Below, in pieces: positions 1-10,231 of a stretch of 64,000 nt of DNA. This DNA comes from Boswellia sacra (Eukaryota > Streptophyta > Magnoliopsida > Sapindales > Burseraceae): contig SNVD02009648.1 of NCBI GenBank assembly GCA_013180625.2, positions 248,001 to 312,000 of the forward strand, written 5' to 3'. Each line of letters starts with the position of its first letter. Position 1 is the stretch's first letter. A program made the position numbers and the translations under genes. Below the pieces are notes generated by a model. The model was not told where the DNA came from, did not search any database, and was given only the letters and a program-made list of their open reading frames with translations.

Positions 1-421
1 GTATGGTTCTTCCTTACCGACATGAATCTAGTTAGGAACCTTGATTTGTTGTCGACATATGGAGATTGGCACATTGGATGCTTGAACCCAATTACAAGTA
101 GTGGTATAAATATTGGTAACAAAGCAAATATAATTCATATAACTAAACTGGGTTGTTTATCCTTATTCGAAATATCAAGCGCGGATCCCCTAACCTTAGC
201 TTTCATTATTATTGAGTTAATTCCTTTTACTTGCGTATTTTAATTATTCTCATCTATTGTTGATATTATCTTGTCATATCTTTGAATCATTCATATCATA
301 TTTGCTTAGCCTATAATTTGTAGCGCTAAAATCTCCTTCCTCGTTGATCGACCCCGTTCTCATCGGGTTTATTACTTCGACACTCTTATACTTGAGAGAC
401 AATCCTTTTTCGGATGTGTCA
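1..421 (+). repeat. Right part of an LTR of the TR-GAG family, cut by the window edge
   Basis: These bases match the last 419 bases of both LTRs of the element at 10232-16736 (11161-11579 and 16318-16736), from gtatggttcttccttaccga to the terminal ggatgtgtca. No primer-binding site follows the end, unlike after the 5' LTR at 11579, so this is a 3' LTR or a solo LTR. The five bases after it are gtagt; the matching target duplication would lie outside the window. Confidence 0.9.
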
Positions 422-502
422 GTAGTTCATGTGTCACAAATCAATTAAGATAGGCTAAGCTTCCATCTCTCTATTTAGTCTATTCGTTTTGTCTACTATT
501 CG

Positions 503-696
503 TCAGAAGACATCGGGATGGAAACGTCTAGGTATGGAGCTGCCTTGCTGAGCCTACCTCAAGTGCATTTGTAATGCATAGTTGTTCACCTCGAGAGTTC
601 TCAATTGTTCTTGATACTGAGAAAGCAACTGTTTCAATATTGCAACTCTCGGTTTCTACCCTCAAACTCCTTCTGACGCTGATGCTGAGTAGCCAT
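503..696 (-). pseudogene. C-terminal fragment of a conserved plant protein, broken
   Basis: Read on the minus strand this begins with an ATG followed by a glutamine-rich stretch and ends in a segment reading VNNYALQMHLR-stop-AQQGSS and then FHPDVF before a TGA. The final stretch has the look of a conserved plant coiled-coil C-terminus, but I cannot name the gene. The in-frame TAG falls where CAG (Gln) is expected, and the upstream half needs a frameshift to stay open. It lies on the same strand as the NOM1-like exons just to the right, so the two may have been carried together. Confidence 0.45.
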
Positions 697-759
697 TGTA
701 TGTTTAAAGATGGAATTCTCCCAGATCAATATTTGAATTTGTTCCTTTAGCATCATATT

Positions 760-1125
760 TTTCTATCCAATCAAAGATCATAATAATATAGGCCAACAAA
801 ATTTGTGGTTTTGGTCATGCTCACACATTTGGATGCAAGTATAGTGTAATATTTATTAAAAACTTTCTCTTGTAAACAACACTCGACAAGAACTCGTATA
901 ATCTCTCGATCCTGTGGACACATGCAAAGGCAAGAACTTCCAGATTAAGCAAAATAATTAAAGAGAGACTGAAAAAAAATGAAGAAAGAAATCAAGAGAT
1001 ACTTACCTATTTTGTAGGCAAATCCATTCTTAAAAGCTTTTCAAATGCATCAATGTAGTCCTCCCCACTCATTATGATGCAAAAGATTGCTCATCTAGTA
1101 TTAGTGTTCATCCATACAAACTTTT
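760..1125 (-). pseudogene. NOM1/SGD1-type MIF4G nucleolar protein, two-exon fragment
   Basis: On the minus strand, the first exon (about 1125-1007) reads AIFCIIMSGEDYIDAFEKLL then RMDLPTK and ends at a GTAAGT donor. The second begins at 911 after a CACAG acceptor with DREIIRVLVECCLQEKVFNK and a tyrosine-rich continuation. This order matches the MIF4G/MA3 nucleolar proteins related to yeast Sgd1 and human NOM1, which act in 40S ribosome biogenesis. Two stops interrupt it: TGA where CGA is expected before AIFC, and TAG where CAG is expected at the splice junction. A frameshift follows the LASK segment. Only a small piece of the roughly 800-residue protein is present, so it is a fragment and not a working gene. 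Confidence 0.75.
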
Positions 1126-2293
1126 TTTTGTTTAACAAAATTTGCATTTTACTCCAAAAATCAAACACATCTTCCTTGCACCTAAATGAGCTAGCACACA
1201 AACATTGTTCTACTAAATGTGCGGCTTTCACCTGGTTGCACCTAACGAAAACCAGATCCTAATGATGGTGAGATGTTCCCTCTGTCTATAATTTGAAGAA
1301 GAGAATTCTCCATCATGTCAGGGTCATAAGGCTGGCCACACTGTGGCATGGCATAACGCCAATCCTAAGCCAACAAAGCCAAATCATGGCACAAGTCCAA
1401 GTCTTTACGGTCATTGCAGTAATTGTAAAAAAGTAATTGGTAATCAGCAATGAGTTTGAATGTACAGAAGGTTAAACCTATATTTTTTAATCAATGACTT
1501 TAAAATGAATGACATATTCCATTAAAGCATATTGCATTATAATGTTGCAGAGATAACTAGGAATCGACAATAACATCAACCTTCAAAATGGTTAAAACCA
1601 ATATTCAGATGCAAATGTTCAAAAACATAAGAAAGAAATTGCTTATTTTAGGTATTGAAATCTCATGGAATTTGCTTTTGATAGCCTGCATAAGGGCCAA
1701 AGATGATGAAATGGTTCATCAACTTCTAGGGAGAATTCAACTCTGTTACAGGTTTGTTGATCCATACTCTGCTTGTGACATTTTAAACTCCTGTGCAAGT
1801 CCAGTGCTTTTGAATGTGGGAAGATAAACACAGGCCTACTTGACCAAAAAAGGTGTCATCTCACACCCTACAACCTGAAGTTGTCTAATCTAAAATACCT
1901 AAACATGTGAAATAGCATATTTACACCTCAAACGCTTGGTAGCAACAAATTCACCAATCAATAAGAAGATATTTTTTTTTGGTGAAACAATTATAAAGGC
2001 ATGTAGAGGATTAGCAACACTTATTCAACAAAAATTAGTCGGGTTATTCCAAAGAATTGTGTTTCTTCTTTTATTGAATACATAGTGTGTTTTGTGGAGG
2101 ACAAAAAGTTGTCCTCTGGAGATGTTATTTTCTGGCTATCTTTTGGGCTTTATAGTTAGAGAGAAATAAAAGAATTTATGTAGATGCTATGGTAAAAGAC
2201 CAGGAGTTACTCAACGACAGGAGAACAAATCAAACACAACCAACAAAAACTGATACCACAAAAAAAAAACCATGTGTGGATCCAATAAACTAC
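1126..2293. other. Non-coding stretch between gene fragments
   Basis: AT-rich sequence with no reading frame I can assign. A short open stretch lies at 1588-1827 on the plus strand, with a different one on the minus strand over the same bases; neither resembles a known family. Some intron-like borders are present, so parts may be introns or exons of the minus-strand gene fragments on either side. Confidence 0.4.
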
Positions 2294-2359
2294 CTTCAAT
2301 AGACACTCTATTAGAATTGTAGTATTGGCCAAGTAAATTTATACTTCCCTGCTTTCATG
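2294..2359 (-). pseudogene. 3' part of a 105-bp exon-like frame split by the copia element
   Basis: If the copia element and one copy of its TCATG target duplication are removed, the minus strand reads from a cagacag acceptor at 9398 to a GTAGTT donor at 2293. That is exactly 105 bases, or 35 codons, with a single stop. The left half here encodes roughly REV-stop-IYLANTTILIECLLK. I do not recognise the family. The open frame across the insertion, with splice-like borders at both ends, suggests a real exon before the insertion. Confidence 0.45.
2355..2359 (+). repeat. Target-site duplication TCATG, left copy
   Basis: The five bases TCATG immediately before the 5' LTR are repeated at 9355-9359 immediately after the 3' LTR. 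Ty1/copia integrases typically make 5-bp duplications, so this fixes both ends of the element. Confidence 0.95.
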
Positions 2360-3367
2360 TGTTAGCCCTAAGGCTACATGATAATTTTGATGATAACAAT
2401 ACACATTGATTAATTGAGATTTACTAACATGTTTATTTATGTGCAAGAGTAAGATCATTGAAATAATTTTAAAATCAAGAAGAGACTTATTAAAATGAAG
2501 TGTTGAAGCTAAGGAGAAGACTACATGTTAAAGGCACCAAAGTTTAAGAACAAGGATTGACTCAAGGAATGTGATACATGAGCAATGTTCAATCAATTAG
2601 TCATATATATCTCTACAAATATCAAAATGATGTGATTCTTGAGCCTTTGGAAAGCTTCCTCAATTTATAACATTTCATATGTTTTAATGAAATTCAAATT
2701 TCAAGTGCAAAGTTGTCCAAATCATCATGCAAGTTGAAAGACAAATGGAAGCAGCTGACATGAGCACCGAATACTCCTTTGGACATATCTTGAGCTAGAA
2801 AAATCAAAATGACTTGATTCTTACGGCATTGAAAGATGACTTAATGAAGAACATTTCATATGTTTTGAAAAAATTCAAATTTCAAACAGAAGGCTGGCAT
2901 AATTGACATGCAATTTGGTGGACTGACACAGAGAAGACAAATCAACTCACATGAGCACCGAATGGTGTTTTGGATATATCTTAAGATAGAGATATCCAAA
3001 TGCTTTGATTCTTAATTTTTTTGAAAGCTTATTCAAATATTCAGATCTTTTATGTTTTGAAGAAATTCAAATTTCAAACGGAAGGCTGACAGAATTATCA
3101 TTCAAGTCGGTGGACTGACACATGGAGGAAAATCAAGTCACATGAGTACCGAATGGTGTTTTGGCCATATCTTGAGCTACAGATATCCAAATGACTTGAT
3201 TCTTGATGAGTTGGAAAGCCTATTCAAATGTGCAGATCTTTTATGTTTTGAAGATTTTCAAATTTCAAAGGGAACATTGAAAAAATGGTAGACAAGATTA
3301 CGATTTTTATGGTGGGCAGAAAATTTGGAGATGGTGTCTTCACTTGATTAAGCTCATCCTATTTGCC

Positions 3368-3374
3368 TATAAAA
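3368..3374 (+). promoter_or_regulatory. TATA box of the 5' LTR
   Basis: TATAAAA within gcctataaaaggagcc, about 790 bases before the LTR end. The same string is in the 3' LTR at 8561-8567. Its place in the LTR and its sequence fit a Pol II core promoter. Confidence 0.6.
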
Positions 3375-3594
3375 GGAGCCCTTCTCCCATGCATGCATTC
3401 AGAAATTTACAACAGCAAGAGAAGCATCTATCAAGCAAAAAACAAGAGAAATATCAAATCTAGAGAGCTTTTATATTCTTTATCTACTCTTTGAAGAGAG
3501 TTATACTTTGTTGTAAAAATTATCTTTGTTCTTGTATTGTGGTGAGAGTGAGATATTCTTGTAAAGAATAATAGTTATCCTTGAGAGAACTCTT

Positions 3595-3850
3595 GTTGTG
3601 TGTTATCAAGAGTTGAAGGAAGTTTCCTTGGTGAGGTTTTTCATCAAGAAGAACTCTTGGTGTGGTGTTATCAAGAGTTGAAGGAAGTTGCCTTGGTGAG
3701 GTTGTTCATCAAGAAGAACTCTTGGTGTGGTCTTATCAAGAGTTGAAGGAAGTTGCCTTGGTGAGGTTGTTCATCAAGAAGAACTCTTGGTGTGGTGTTA
3801 TCAAGGGTTGAATGAAAAAGTCTTGGTGAGGTTGTTCATCAAGCAAGTTG
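3595..3850 (+). repeat. 65-bp tandem repeats in the LTR
   Basis: About four imperfect copies of a 65-bp unit around gaactcttggtgtggtgtta and gaagttgccttggtgaggtt. The 3' LTR carries the matching array at about 8795-9040 with slightly different unit copies. Confidence 0.85.
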
Positions 3851-4162
3851 TAAAGATTTCTACAACTTAGTGGAAAGCTTAGCTCGTGGAGCTAGGATCC
3901 CGTGGACGTAGGCAAGGTTTGCCGAACCACGTACATCGAGTTTGCACTCTCTCTATCCCTATCCTCTTTACATTTACTTGCACTTGTGATTGTTCTTTAT
4001 TTCCATTCTCTTGATTGCATTCTATTTTCATCTTCTTCACCTTTGTTCTTAAAAAAAGATTTAAATAATTTTGATCTTTCAAGAAAAGTTTTCTAAATCC
4101 GTATTTATAAATAAAAACCCAATTCACCCCCCCTCTTGGGTTGCCATACCTGGGTCAATAAG

Positions 4163-4174
4163 TGGTATCAGAGC
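4163..4174 (+). promoter_or_regulatory. Primer-binding site (initiator tRNA-Met)
   Basis: TGGTATCAGAGC, the usual complement of the initiator tRNA-Met 3' end, starts two bases after the 5' LTR. It primes minus-strand DNA synthesis in this group. Confidence 0.95.
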
Positions 4175-4215
4175 AAGGTTGCTCAATTTTTTTAAATCTT
4201 AGCCGATTTTGAGCT

Positions 4216-5334
4216 ATGGCAACTTTTAATTCAACTTCATATGTTGAGGGGCTTTCTATCTCTAGACCTCCATTTTTTAATGGAAGTGATTACTCTTATT
4301 GGAAAACTAGAATGAGTATTTTCTTGAAATCTTTTAATTATGATTTGTGGTCTATTGTTTTGGAAGGACCTTTTATTCCTAGCAAAATTGAAAATGGAGA
4401 AAGCATGCTTAAAGAACCTAAAGAGTTTAGTGAAGATGATAAAAAGAAATTGAGTTTGAATGCTAAAGCTATGAATGTGTTGTATTGTGCTCTAGATAGA
4501 AATGAGTTTAATAGAATTTCTACTTGTTCTACGGCACAAGAAATATGGCACACACTTGAAGTAACTCATGAAGTAACTAGTCAAGTTAAAGAATCCAAAA
4601 TTAGTATGCTAGTTCATAGTTATGAGCTTTTTAAGATGAAATCGGATGAATCAATTTCTGAAATGTTTACTAGATTTACGGATATTATTAATAGTTTGAA
4701 ATCTCTTGGTAAAACTTATTCTAATGTTGAAATGGTGAGAAAGATTCTTAGGTGTCTACCAAAATCTTGGGAGCCAAAGGTGACGGCAATTCAAGAAGCA
4801 AAGGACCTCACCAAACTACCATTAGAAGAACTTATGGGTTCTCTCATAACTTATGAAATCGCCTTGAAGGACAATGAAGAAGAAGATTACGAAGTGGCAA
4901 ACATGTGCTTCATGGCTTTAAGAGAAAATGAGATAAGTATTCTAAACCATGATCCTATGCTTTCATATGATGAATTACTTGAAGCATTCCAAAATTTACA
5001 TGTGCAAGTTGATAAACAAAATTCAAAAATCAATGCTTTCAAAAAGAAGTGAAAAATCATGTTATCTCAATTAGAAGAGTTAGTGGAAATAAATGAAGCT
5101 TTAGAAAATGAAAATAAAATTTTAAAGCAAAAAGATTTTGAAAGTTTGAAAAGTCAAATACATTTTTTAAAAACTGAAAATGAGATTTTAAAACAAAAGG
5201 ATTTTGATAAATTAGAGAAAGAAAATGTTATTTTGAAAAAGGAAAATAATGACTTAAGAAATATTGTTGATAGTTTTACAAAAAGCATTCTATGTTACAA
5301 AACCAAAGGTGTGTTTTTGATAAAAGAGGCTTAG
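4216..5334 (+). pseudogene. gag: Copia gag with in-frame stop and coiled-coil tail
   Basis: The ATG at 4216 opens a copia-type capsid protein. It starts MATFNSTSYVEGLSISRPPF and runs through the FNGSDYSYWKTRM motif typical of copia gag. A TGA at 5050-5052 interrupts the frame, which then continues in phase at 5059 with a heptad-like, Lys/Glu/Leu-rich coiled coil (LKTENEILKQKD and similar). A frameshift in a run of T near 5311-5317 ends the frame at 5334. The downstream zinc knuckle at about 5410-5455 (CTYCGRKGHNSAF) has its last cysteine codon shifted out of phase. The product would assemble virus-like particles in the cytoplasm. As it stands it is broken in at least three places. Confidence 0.88.
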
Positions 5335-5596
5335 GATATAAAACTCATAAAAATCAAAAGTATTTTAAAAATTATTTTGCTCATGCATCTTTTAGGAATA
5401 ATCCTAATCATTCATGTACTTATTGTGGAAGAAAAGGACACAATAGTGCATTCTTGCTCCATTAAAGAAATCCTAATTTGAAACAAATATGGGTTCCAAA
5501 AAGTACCATAACTAACCCCCAAGGACCCAAGAACTTTTGGGTACCAAAAAGTTACTCCTTGAATGTTGATTGTAGAGACAAAGGAGTGGCAAACAC

Positions 5597-7306
5597 AAGT
5601 GGTACTTAGATAGTGGATGCTCAAGGCATATGACCGGAGATGCCTCCAAATTTTCAAGATTAATCATGAAGAAAGGAGGATATGTGACCTTCGGTGATAA
5701 TGCCAAAGGAAGGGTAATCGGACATGGTGATATTGGTAACCCTTCTTCACCTATTATTAAAGATGTTTTGCTTGTTCATGGTTTGAAACATGATTTGATT
5801 AGCATTAGTCAATTGTGTGATAAGGGATATTTTGTTGCTTTTGAGCCTAATAGATGTGTGATTAAGGATGTTAGTAACAATAAGACATTATTTGTTGGTA
5901 ATAGATGTGGTAATATTTATACAATTGATATTGATGTTAATGATCATGTAGAAAATTGTTTCATTGTTAATCATGATGCTTGGTTATGGCATAGAAGGTT
6001 AGGTCATGCTAGCATGGACACAATTTCAAAAATTTCTAAAAATGATTTAGTTGATGGTCTTCCAAAAATAAAATTTGAAAAGGATAAGATTTGTGATGCT
6101 TGTCAATTTGGAAAACAAGTGAGAACTTCTTTTAAACAAAAGAAATTTATTTCAACAAATAAACCTCTACAATTACTTCATTTGGATTTATTTGGACCAT
6201 CAAGAACTCAAAGCCTTGGTGGAAAGTATTATGTTTTTGTTATTGTGGATGATTATTCAAGATTCACTTGGGTGTTATTCTTGAAAACTAAAAATGAGGC
6301 CATACAAGCTTTTTCAAAATTTGCAAAAAGAGTCCAAAATCAAAAAGGGTATTCTATTGTGTCCATTAGGAGTGATCATGGTGGTGAAGTAGACAATATT
6401 GCATTTGAAAATCTTTGTGATGAAAATGGTTTTGAACATAATTTTTCCTCACCTAGAACTTCACAACAAAATGGTGTTGTTGAGAGAAAAATAGGACTAT
6501 CCAAGAAATGGCTAGGACCATGTTACTTGAAAATAATTTGCCAAAATATTTTTGGGCCGAAGCCGTTAATACCGCATGCTTTATAATCAATAGAGTCTAT
6601 CTTAGAGCTTTAATAAAGAAAACTCCTTATGAACTTTGGAAAGGAAGAAAACCCAACATTGGATTTCTTAAAGTTTTTGGATGTAAATATTTTATTTTAA
6701 ACACCAAGGATAACCTTGGAAAATTTGATGCAAAAGCCGATGTTGGAATTTTTGTTGGCTACTCCAACCATAGTAAAGCATATAGAGTTTTTAACAAAAA
6801 GACTCTTACTATTGAAGAATCTATGCATGTTGAATTTGATGAAACTAATGTTATTTCTTCAAAGAATTTAGATGATGATATTGTTGAGATAGAAGGGCAA
6901 ATCAAGGAATCAAGGCTTGATGAAAAGAGCCAAGATGAATTACAACTTCAACAAGAAAAGCTTGAGGAAGTAAATGATTCTTCCCAAGAATTACCAAAGG
7001 AATGGAGGTATGCAAAAGCTCACCCTAAAGATCTCATTATTGGTGAACCATCACAAGGTATGAAAACTAGATCTTCTTTTAAGAACTTTTGTAATTATTT
7101 TGCTTTTGTCTCTCAATTTGAACCAAAATCTTTTAAAGAAGCCGAAAATGACGAAAGTTGGATTTTGGCTATGCAAGAAGAATTGAATCAATTTGAGAGA
7201 AATCAAGTTTGGGAATTAGTCCCTAGACCCAAATATGACTAAACCCCTTAGTCAAGATAGATTTTGCATAATTAGAAGAGAATTAGGCATGTTGGATATG
7301 TCTTAA
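5597..7306 (+). pseudogene. pol: Copia pol: protease and integrase, with RT and RNase H deleted
   Basis: The frame from 5597 contains the aspartic protease signature WYLDSGCSRHMTGD (catalytic Asp codon at 5609). It continues with the integrase HHCC zinc finger (WLWHRRLGHAS ... CDACQFGK) and the catalytic core with Asp in LHLDLFGPS, Asp in RSDHGGE and Glu in QQNGVVERK. A one-base loss in an A run near 6490 shifts the frame, and it resumes at 6508 with EMARTMLLENN through the integrase C-terminus. At 7242 it stops just inside the RT domain, at the start-of-RT string QVWELVPRP. In another phase, 7232-7306 reads the normal end of pol (TKPLSQDRFCIIRRELGM). Almost exactly the RT plus RNase H coding part is missing between these two points. 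Confidence 0.9.
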
Positions 7307-7552
7307 TTTTGTTTTTATATGATAATCTTTGAATGGTAGCATATGTTAAGGGGGAGAATATATTTAGGGGGAGTAGTTAATTTGATTACATCTTTTTGAT
7401 GATAACAAAAGGGGGAGAAATAGTTGAGTTGGATTACTTATATTCATAACAAGTGCCATTCGTTTTGCTTATTAATGATTTTATTTTCATTCTTGATTTT
7501 AGATTATATTTTAAAGCAATCAATGGTTTGTCATCATCAAAAAGGGGGAGAT
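7307..7552 (+). other. Untranslated tail with repeated GGGGGAG tracts and the polypurine tract
   Basis: Non-coding segment between the end of pol and the 3' LTR. It contains several GGGGGAG tracts (near 7350, 7366, 7410). The last one, AAAGGGGGAG at 7541-7550, abuts the 3' LTR and is the plus-strand primer for reverse transcription. Confidence 0.8.
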
Positions 7553-9354
7553 TGTTAGCCCTAAGGCTACATGATAATTTTGATGATAACAATACACATT
7601 GATTAATTGAGATTTACTAACATGTTTATTTATGTGCAAGAGTAAGATCATTGAAATAATTTTAAAATCAAGAAGAGGCTTATTAAAATGAAGTGTTGAA
7701 GCTAAGGAGAAGACTACATGTTAAAGGCACCAAAGTTTAAGAACAAGGATTGACTCAAGGAATGTGACACATGAGCAATGTTCAATCAATTGGTCATATA
7801 TATCTCTACAAATATCCAAATGACGTGATTCTTGAGCCTTTGGAAAGCTTACTCAATTTATAACATTTCATATGTTTTAATGAAATTCAAATTTCAAGTG
7901 CAAGGTTGTCCAAATCATCATGCAAGTTGAAAGACAAATGGAAGCAGCTGACATGAGCACCGAATACTCCTTTGGACATATCTTGAGCTAGAAAATCAAA
8001 ATGACTTGATTCTTACGGCATTGGAAAGATGACTTAATGAAGAACATTTCATATGTTTTGAAGAAATTCAAATTTCAAATGGAAGGCCGACATAATTGAC
8101 ATGCAATTCGGTGGACTGACACAGAGAAGAAAAATCAACTCACATGAGCACCGAATGGTATTTTGGCCATATCTTAAGATAGAGATATCCAAATTCTTTG
8201 AATCTTAATGTTTTGGAAAGCTTATTCAAATATGAAGATCTTTTATGTTTTGAAGAAATTCAAATTTCAAACGGAAGGCTGACAGAATTATCATTCAAGT
8301 CGGTGGACGACACATGGAAGAAAAATCAAGTCACAGAGCACCGAATGGTGTTTTGGCCATATCTTGAGCTACAGATATCCAAATGACTTGGTTCTTGATG
8401 CGTTGGAAAGCTTATTCAAATGTGCAGATCTTTTATGTTTTGCATATTTTCAAATTTCAAACAGAACATTGACAAAAATGGCAGACAAGATTACAATTTT
8501 TATGGTGGGCAGAAAATTTGGAGATGGTGTCTTCACTTGATTAAGCTCATCCTATTTGCCTATAAAAGGAGCCCTTCTCCCATGCATGCAGTCAGAAATT
8601 TACAACAGCAAGAGAAGCATCTATCAAGCAAAAAACAAGAGAAATATCAAATCTAGAGAGCTTTTATATTCTTTATCTACTCTTTGAAGAGAGTTATACC
8701 TTTGTTGTAAAAATTTTCCTTGTTCTTGTATTGTGGTGAGAGTGAGATATTATTGTAAAGGATAATAGTTATCCTGGAGAGAACTCTTGTTGTGTGTTAT
8801 CAAGAGTTGAAGGAAGTTGCCTTGGTGAGGTTGTTCATCAAGAAGAACTCTTGGTGTGGTGTTATCAAGGGTTGAAGGAAGTTGCCTTGGTGAGGTTTTT
8901 CATCAAGAAGAACTCTTGGTGTGGTGTTATCAAGGGTTGAAGGAAGTTGCCTTGGTGAGGTTGTTCATCAAGAAGAACTCTTGTGTGGTGTTATCAAGGG
9001 TTGAAGGAAAAAGTCTTGGTGAGGTTGTTCATCAAGCAAGTTGTAAAGATTTCTACAACTTAGTGGAAAGCTTAGCTCGTGGAGCTAGGAGCCCGTGAAC
9101 GTAGGCAAGGTTTGCCGAACCACGTAAATTGAGTTTGCACTCTCTCTATCCCTTTCCTCTTTATATTTACTTGTACTTGTGATTGTTCTTTATTTGTCAT
9201 TCTCTTGATTGCATTCTATTTTCATCTTCTTCACCTTTGTTCTTAAAAAAAGATTTAAATAATTTTGATCTTTCAAGAAAAGTTTTCTAAATCCGTATTT
9301 ATAAATAAAAACCCAATTCACCCCCCCTCTTGGGTTGCCATACCTGAGTCAACA
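7553..9354 (+). repeat. 3' LTR of the SIRE-like element
   Basis: Begins TGTTAGCC right after the polypurine tract and ends in CA before the TCATG duplication at 9355-9359. It has the same internal repeat structure and TATA box as the 5' LTR. The short open frames in it are not genes. Confidence 0.93.
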
Positions 9355-9359
9355 TCATG

Positions 9360-9740
9360 ATCTCCGGTTTTGACAACATGGAGAACTGAATGCTCTTGCT
9401 GTCTCGATAAACAACACCAACAACAACACAAAAAAATCAATTATTCAAAAAAAAAAAGAAACAAAGTATCACATGTTGCTTACATTCTGTAGGGGCCTAC
9501 ATCTTCGATTTAGGGTTGTTTCATGGACATTAAGTTCTGCGAATACTGCTGCTGCTACTACTACAACATTTCTGGCTAATAAGAGCTGCAAATTTAGATT
9601 AGGTTCGTATTGAAAATGAAGTATAGAGAGTGCTTACAGGATTCAACTTTGTTAATTGAATTGAAAGTTTTGGAAAGAAGAATGACAGAAGAAAAAGGGA
9701 AGAAGAGAGAGATGAAAAAAGGGAAGCAAGCACCGAAGGA
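9360..9740 (-). pseudogene. 5' exons of an unidentified minus-strand gene fragment
   Basis: On the minus strand a pyrimidine-rich leader (from about 9740) runs to a GTAAGC donor near 9640. Two exon-like pieces follow: one from a TTGCAG acceptor at about 9590 to a GTAAG donor near 9485, containing ATGTCCATGAAACAACC, and one starting at 9398. The second is the right half of the 105-bp exon split by the copia element. I do not recognise the protein. The arrangement of leader intron, small exons and matching phase suggests the 5' end of a real gene. Confidence 0.4.
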
Positions 9741-9747
9741 GAGTAAA

Positions 9748-9878
9748 AAAATGGGAGAAAGAGAAGATTAGGGCATTTCTATATTTTCGCATGAAAAAGG
9801 GGTTACAAATGTTTAAAATTGAAAAAGAGGTTAGATTTGTTAATGGGAATCCAAAAAGGGCCAAATAAATAAATAACC
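9748..9878 (-). repeat. Terminal-like 130-bp module, copy 1
   Basis: This sequence (gagaaagagaagattag, then aaaaaggggttacaaat and ggttagatttgttaat) is repeated in the same orientation at 42118-42248 with moderate divergence. Read on the minus strand it begins GGGTTATTTATTTATTTGG, like a Mutator-type terminal sequence. In both places a minus-strand gene fragment starts immediately beyond it, so it may be the 5' end of a gene-carrying transposon. Confidence 0.6.
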
Positions 9879-10226
9879 CTGCAACAACAGTGGTTATTAG
9901 TTGGAGGAAAAATTCCCCCCAAATAACCCTTTCCACCATCCATTTCACAAATCTAACCCCATCTTCAAATTTAACTAATTCTAACGCTTCTTATTAAGTG
10001 AAAACACTTAAATATCCTTTGAAATTATAAAAATACCAAAATTAGAAATCAAACATAAATCATGTCTTTGCAAAAATCAAGGCTTGCCTCTTCTTCTCAC
10101 GTCCACAACTTCTCACCTCTGGTGTTGCCTCTGCATTTCTCACCACCGTTATTCTTCTGTTTTGACACAACCTTTTTGCTTCTCATATCATTTGTTTCTC
10201 ACTTTTGATGTCGTCTCTTTGCTTCT
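9879..10226. other. AT-rich spacer, nothing recognised
   Basis: No open frame, RNA gene or repeat recognised. A pyrimidine-rich stretch with several copies of ttctcac lies just before the LTR element; the target duplication CACCT is taken from it. Confidence 0.4.
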
Positions 10227-10231
10227 CACCT
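10227..10231 (+). repeat. Target-site duplication CACCT, left copy
   Basis: CACCT directly before the 5' LTR is repeated at 16737-16741 directly after the 3' LTR, fixing the ends of the element. Confidence 0.95.

Larger units (their letters stand above)
2360..4160 (+). repeat. 5' LTR of the SIRE-like element
   Basis: Begins TGTTAGCCC and ends just before ag plus the primer-binding site. Its first half is built from degenerate units of about 182-191 bp, each with a GAGCACCGAAT-like core (starts near 2581, 2763, 2954 and 3143). Its second half has about four 65-bp units (3595-3850) around the string gaagttgccttggtgaggtt. Between them lies a TATA box. Confidence 0.92.
2360..9354 (+). mobile_element. 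SIRE-like Ty1/copia LTR retrotransposon lacking RT and RNase H
   Basis: Two LTRs (2360-4160 and 7553-9354, about 1.8 kb each) begin with TGTTAGCCC. The right one ends in CA, the left one in TA, a single change. The initiator-tRNA-Met primer site TGGTATCAGAGC is at 4163-4174 and the polypurine tract AAAGGGGGAG at 7541-7550. The order gag, zinc knuckle, protease, integrase fits Ty1/copia; the long gag followed by a coiled coil and the sequence style fit the SIRE/Maximus lineage. Comparing the first 300 bases of the LTRs I count about five differences, so the insertion is fairly young. The coding region has several frameshifts and stops, and the RT and RNase H part is deleted, so it cannot move on its own. 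Confidence 0.93.

Noticed and set aside
22..243. Short open frame on the plus strand
   Set aside because: It lies inside an LTR, and its counterparts at 11.2 and 16.4 kb differ in length and sequence; it is not a gene.
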